64,000 nt of DNA, taken from positions 1 to 64,000 of the forward strand of contig CBDURO010000007.1 in NCBI GenBank assembly GCA_965369995.1. Direction: 5' to 3'. The stretch is from JAHJCW01 sp965369995 (GTDB lineage Bacteria; Fidelibacterota; Marinisomatia; Marinisomatales; JAHJCW01). Positions within the stretch are counted from its first letter, which is position 1. Each line of letters begins with the position of its first letter. The notes beneath the pieces were generated by a model that was given only the letters and a program-made list of their open reading frames with translations, had not been told where the DNA came from and did no database searches. Below are positions 63,069 through 64,000 of the stretch, piece after piece. A program made the position numbers and the translations under genes.

Positions 63069-63098
63069 ATTGTCTACATTCCGGGTGTTATGTAGACA
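63069..63098. repeat. Perfect 10-bp hairpin
   Basis: TTGTCTACAT / ATGTAGACAA around a 10-nt loop, 51 nt after argS. No T-run follows, so it is not a standard intrinsic terminator. The stretch 63099-63323 shows no gene and nothing else I can identify. Confidence 0.6.
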
Positions 63099-63323
63099 AT
63101 ATTGATGATAAAGAGTTGGTTTAATAGCCAATTTATTATTTAATATTGACAATTCCATGTACAGTTAGACTTTATAAAGTTTTAATGGCAATCTCCGGGT
63201 TGCAAATAAACATAGGTCATTCATGATACAAGCTGTTAGAATATTTAGAAAAATAGGGTTAATTGTGAACAAACGGATTACTCTGGTATTACAGTTGGGA
63301 ATCATAATATCGTAATTATTTAC

Positions 63324-63647
63324 TTATTGTTCTTTTTTCAAAGCTGAAATGAGTGAATCGAAAAAGGGTTTACTAAATCCTTTTGGAATCCCCTTTATTT
63401 TATCTTTATACGGATAAATTATTATCTTATTAGTAAAAATACCCCTTATCAATTTTGCTGATAAAATATTTTCTAGTGATATTTCAGACTTTGATACAAC
63501 TGAATCGACATAAAGGGATTTCCCATCTCCTTTAGAAAGAAAAAATAATCTTTTGGTGGTTAGTATTATATCCCATCTAGCATAAAATCCGTTGTAAGGT
63601 TTAGGCGCCTTTGCTTTTGTTGTAATGTAAGCAAGTATTTTACCAAT
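63324..63647 (-). pseudogene. PH/GRAM-like domain gene fragment without a start codon
   Basis: An open frame of 107 sense codons with no ATG, GTG or TTG near its beginning and a TAG directly upstream. It reads like a bacterial PH-like/GRAM domain: WDIILTTKRLFFLSKGDG, SEISLENILSAKLIRG and IIIYPYKDK follow the usual 'TxxRLxFLS ... IPLExI ... I' strand order. It is probably the 3' part of a gene that lost its start; ATT initiation is possible but rare. Neighbour of tmRNA. Confidence 0.5.
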
Positions 63648-63674
63648 CTACCAATTCACCAATCACCTAAACCG

Positions 63675-64000
63675 TGGAGGCGGGGAGAGTCGAACTCCCG
63701 TCCGAAATAACACCTTGAAAAACATCTACATGCTTAGTCTACCGGATTAATCTTGTTCTTTAAACTGCCGGCGACCCCAATTAAAAAGAACCAGTCCAAT
63801 CAATCTTATTCGATCCGCTTGGACAGCGAACCGAACCAGCCTATGTTTATGACGCCCTTAAATAAAACCATAGGCGCATTCTATTCAGGACGACTTACGT
63901 CTTAAGCGTAAGCTACGTTGCCGTAATTGGCACTTATTGTTTTTCCAAGAATATTCAATTCCGTCTTGGCGGAACGCATGCCGTTAATCAACGTCTTTAT
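63675..64000 (-). ncRNA. ssrA: tmRNA (3' part; gene runs past the window edge)
   Basis: The 3' end on minus has a tRNA-like T-arm GGGAG-TTCGACT-CTCCC with acceptor strand CGCCTCC and discriminator A; CCA is not encoded. Upstream lies the tag frame GCC AAT TAC GGC AAC GTA GCT TAC GCT TAA (63902-63931), giving ANYGNVAYA. It rescues stalled ribosomes together with SmpB and tags the product for proteolysis. The 5' end is outside the window. Confidence 0.9.

Noticed and set aside
63069..63098. Intrinsic terminator of argS
   Set aside because: The stem is good but no T-run follows on either strand.

Overview
The window is AT-rich chromosomal DNA from a Gram-negative bacterium, most likely of the FCB superphylum (Marinimicrobia/Ignavibacteria/Calditrichota-like). 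The signs are a C-terminal type IX secretion sorting domain on a secreted esterase, two DUF5916 proteins, a TonB-dependent receptor with a carboxypeptidase-like N-terminus paired with an EF-hand-rich lipoprotein, an LptD-type outer-membrane protein, several TTG starts and tRNA genes without an encoded CCA. The exact phylum is inference. Density, operon structure and housekeeping content look like normal chromosome, not phage or plasmid.

Positions 383-12855 (minus strand) are the highlight: a compact run of ten genes that starts with a cysteine-rich MerR regulator and ends at a strong bidirectional terminator. Seven of the ten products are multihaem c-type cytochromes, with 76 haem-binding motifs in total (74 CxxCH, one CX3CH, one CX4CH). 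Read together they make a full route from the quinone pool to the outside. Two haem-c/cytochrome-b fusions (11 and 17 haems) and an 18-haem NapC/NirT-type cytochrome would sit at the inner membrane. A tetrahaem cytochrome could shuttle in the periplasm. A beta-barrel, an 11-haem cytochrome and a tetrahaem lipoprotein, translationally coupled, would form a porin-cytochrome conduit. A tandem-rhodanese lipoprotein and an 11-haem lipoprotein cytochrome complete the set. The 11-haem lipoprotein gene contains one in-frame UGA followed by a small hairpin, so it may be a selenoprotein, a nonsense mutant or a sequencing error.

Positions 12961-34328 hold a TonB receptor/lipoprotein pair, a GDSL-type secreted esterase with a T9SS tail, and assorted metabolic genes (Nudix, ROK kinase, HAD phosphatase, DUF4442, AEC transporter, dienoyl-CoA-reductase-like SDR). 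They also hold two tandem DUF5916 outer-membrane proteins, small membrane proteins and a YidD fusion.

Positions 34329-36350 are a repeat-rich, gene-poor stretch. It contains an intact tRNA-Thr(CGT), a second copy whose D-loop is replaced by a perfect 16-nt palindrome, a possible tRNA T-arm remnant with another insert, a DUF4145 gene between the tRNA copies, a MITE-like fold-back, a cold-shock gene and a 28-nt perfect palindrome.

Positions 36355-63017 are housekeeping: an FKBP isomerase; rarA-lptD-DUF2007-hisS-topA-glyS-ggt on plus; a purine phosphorylase/M20/YjbQ/uridine-kinase-like/GNAT operon, rlmN, a TPR lipoprotein and a PfkB kinase on minus; then iscS-like/mnmA, a GlmU-like uridylyltransferase, a LytR_C protein, rsfS and argS on plus. 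The right edge carries a PH-like gene fragment with no start codon and the 3' part of the tmRNA gene on minus.
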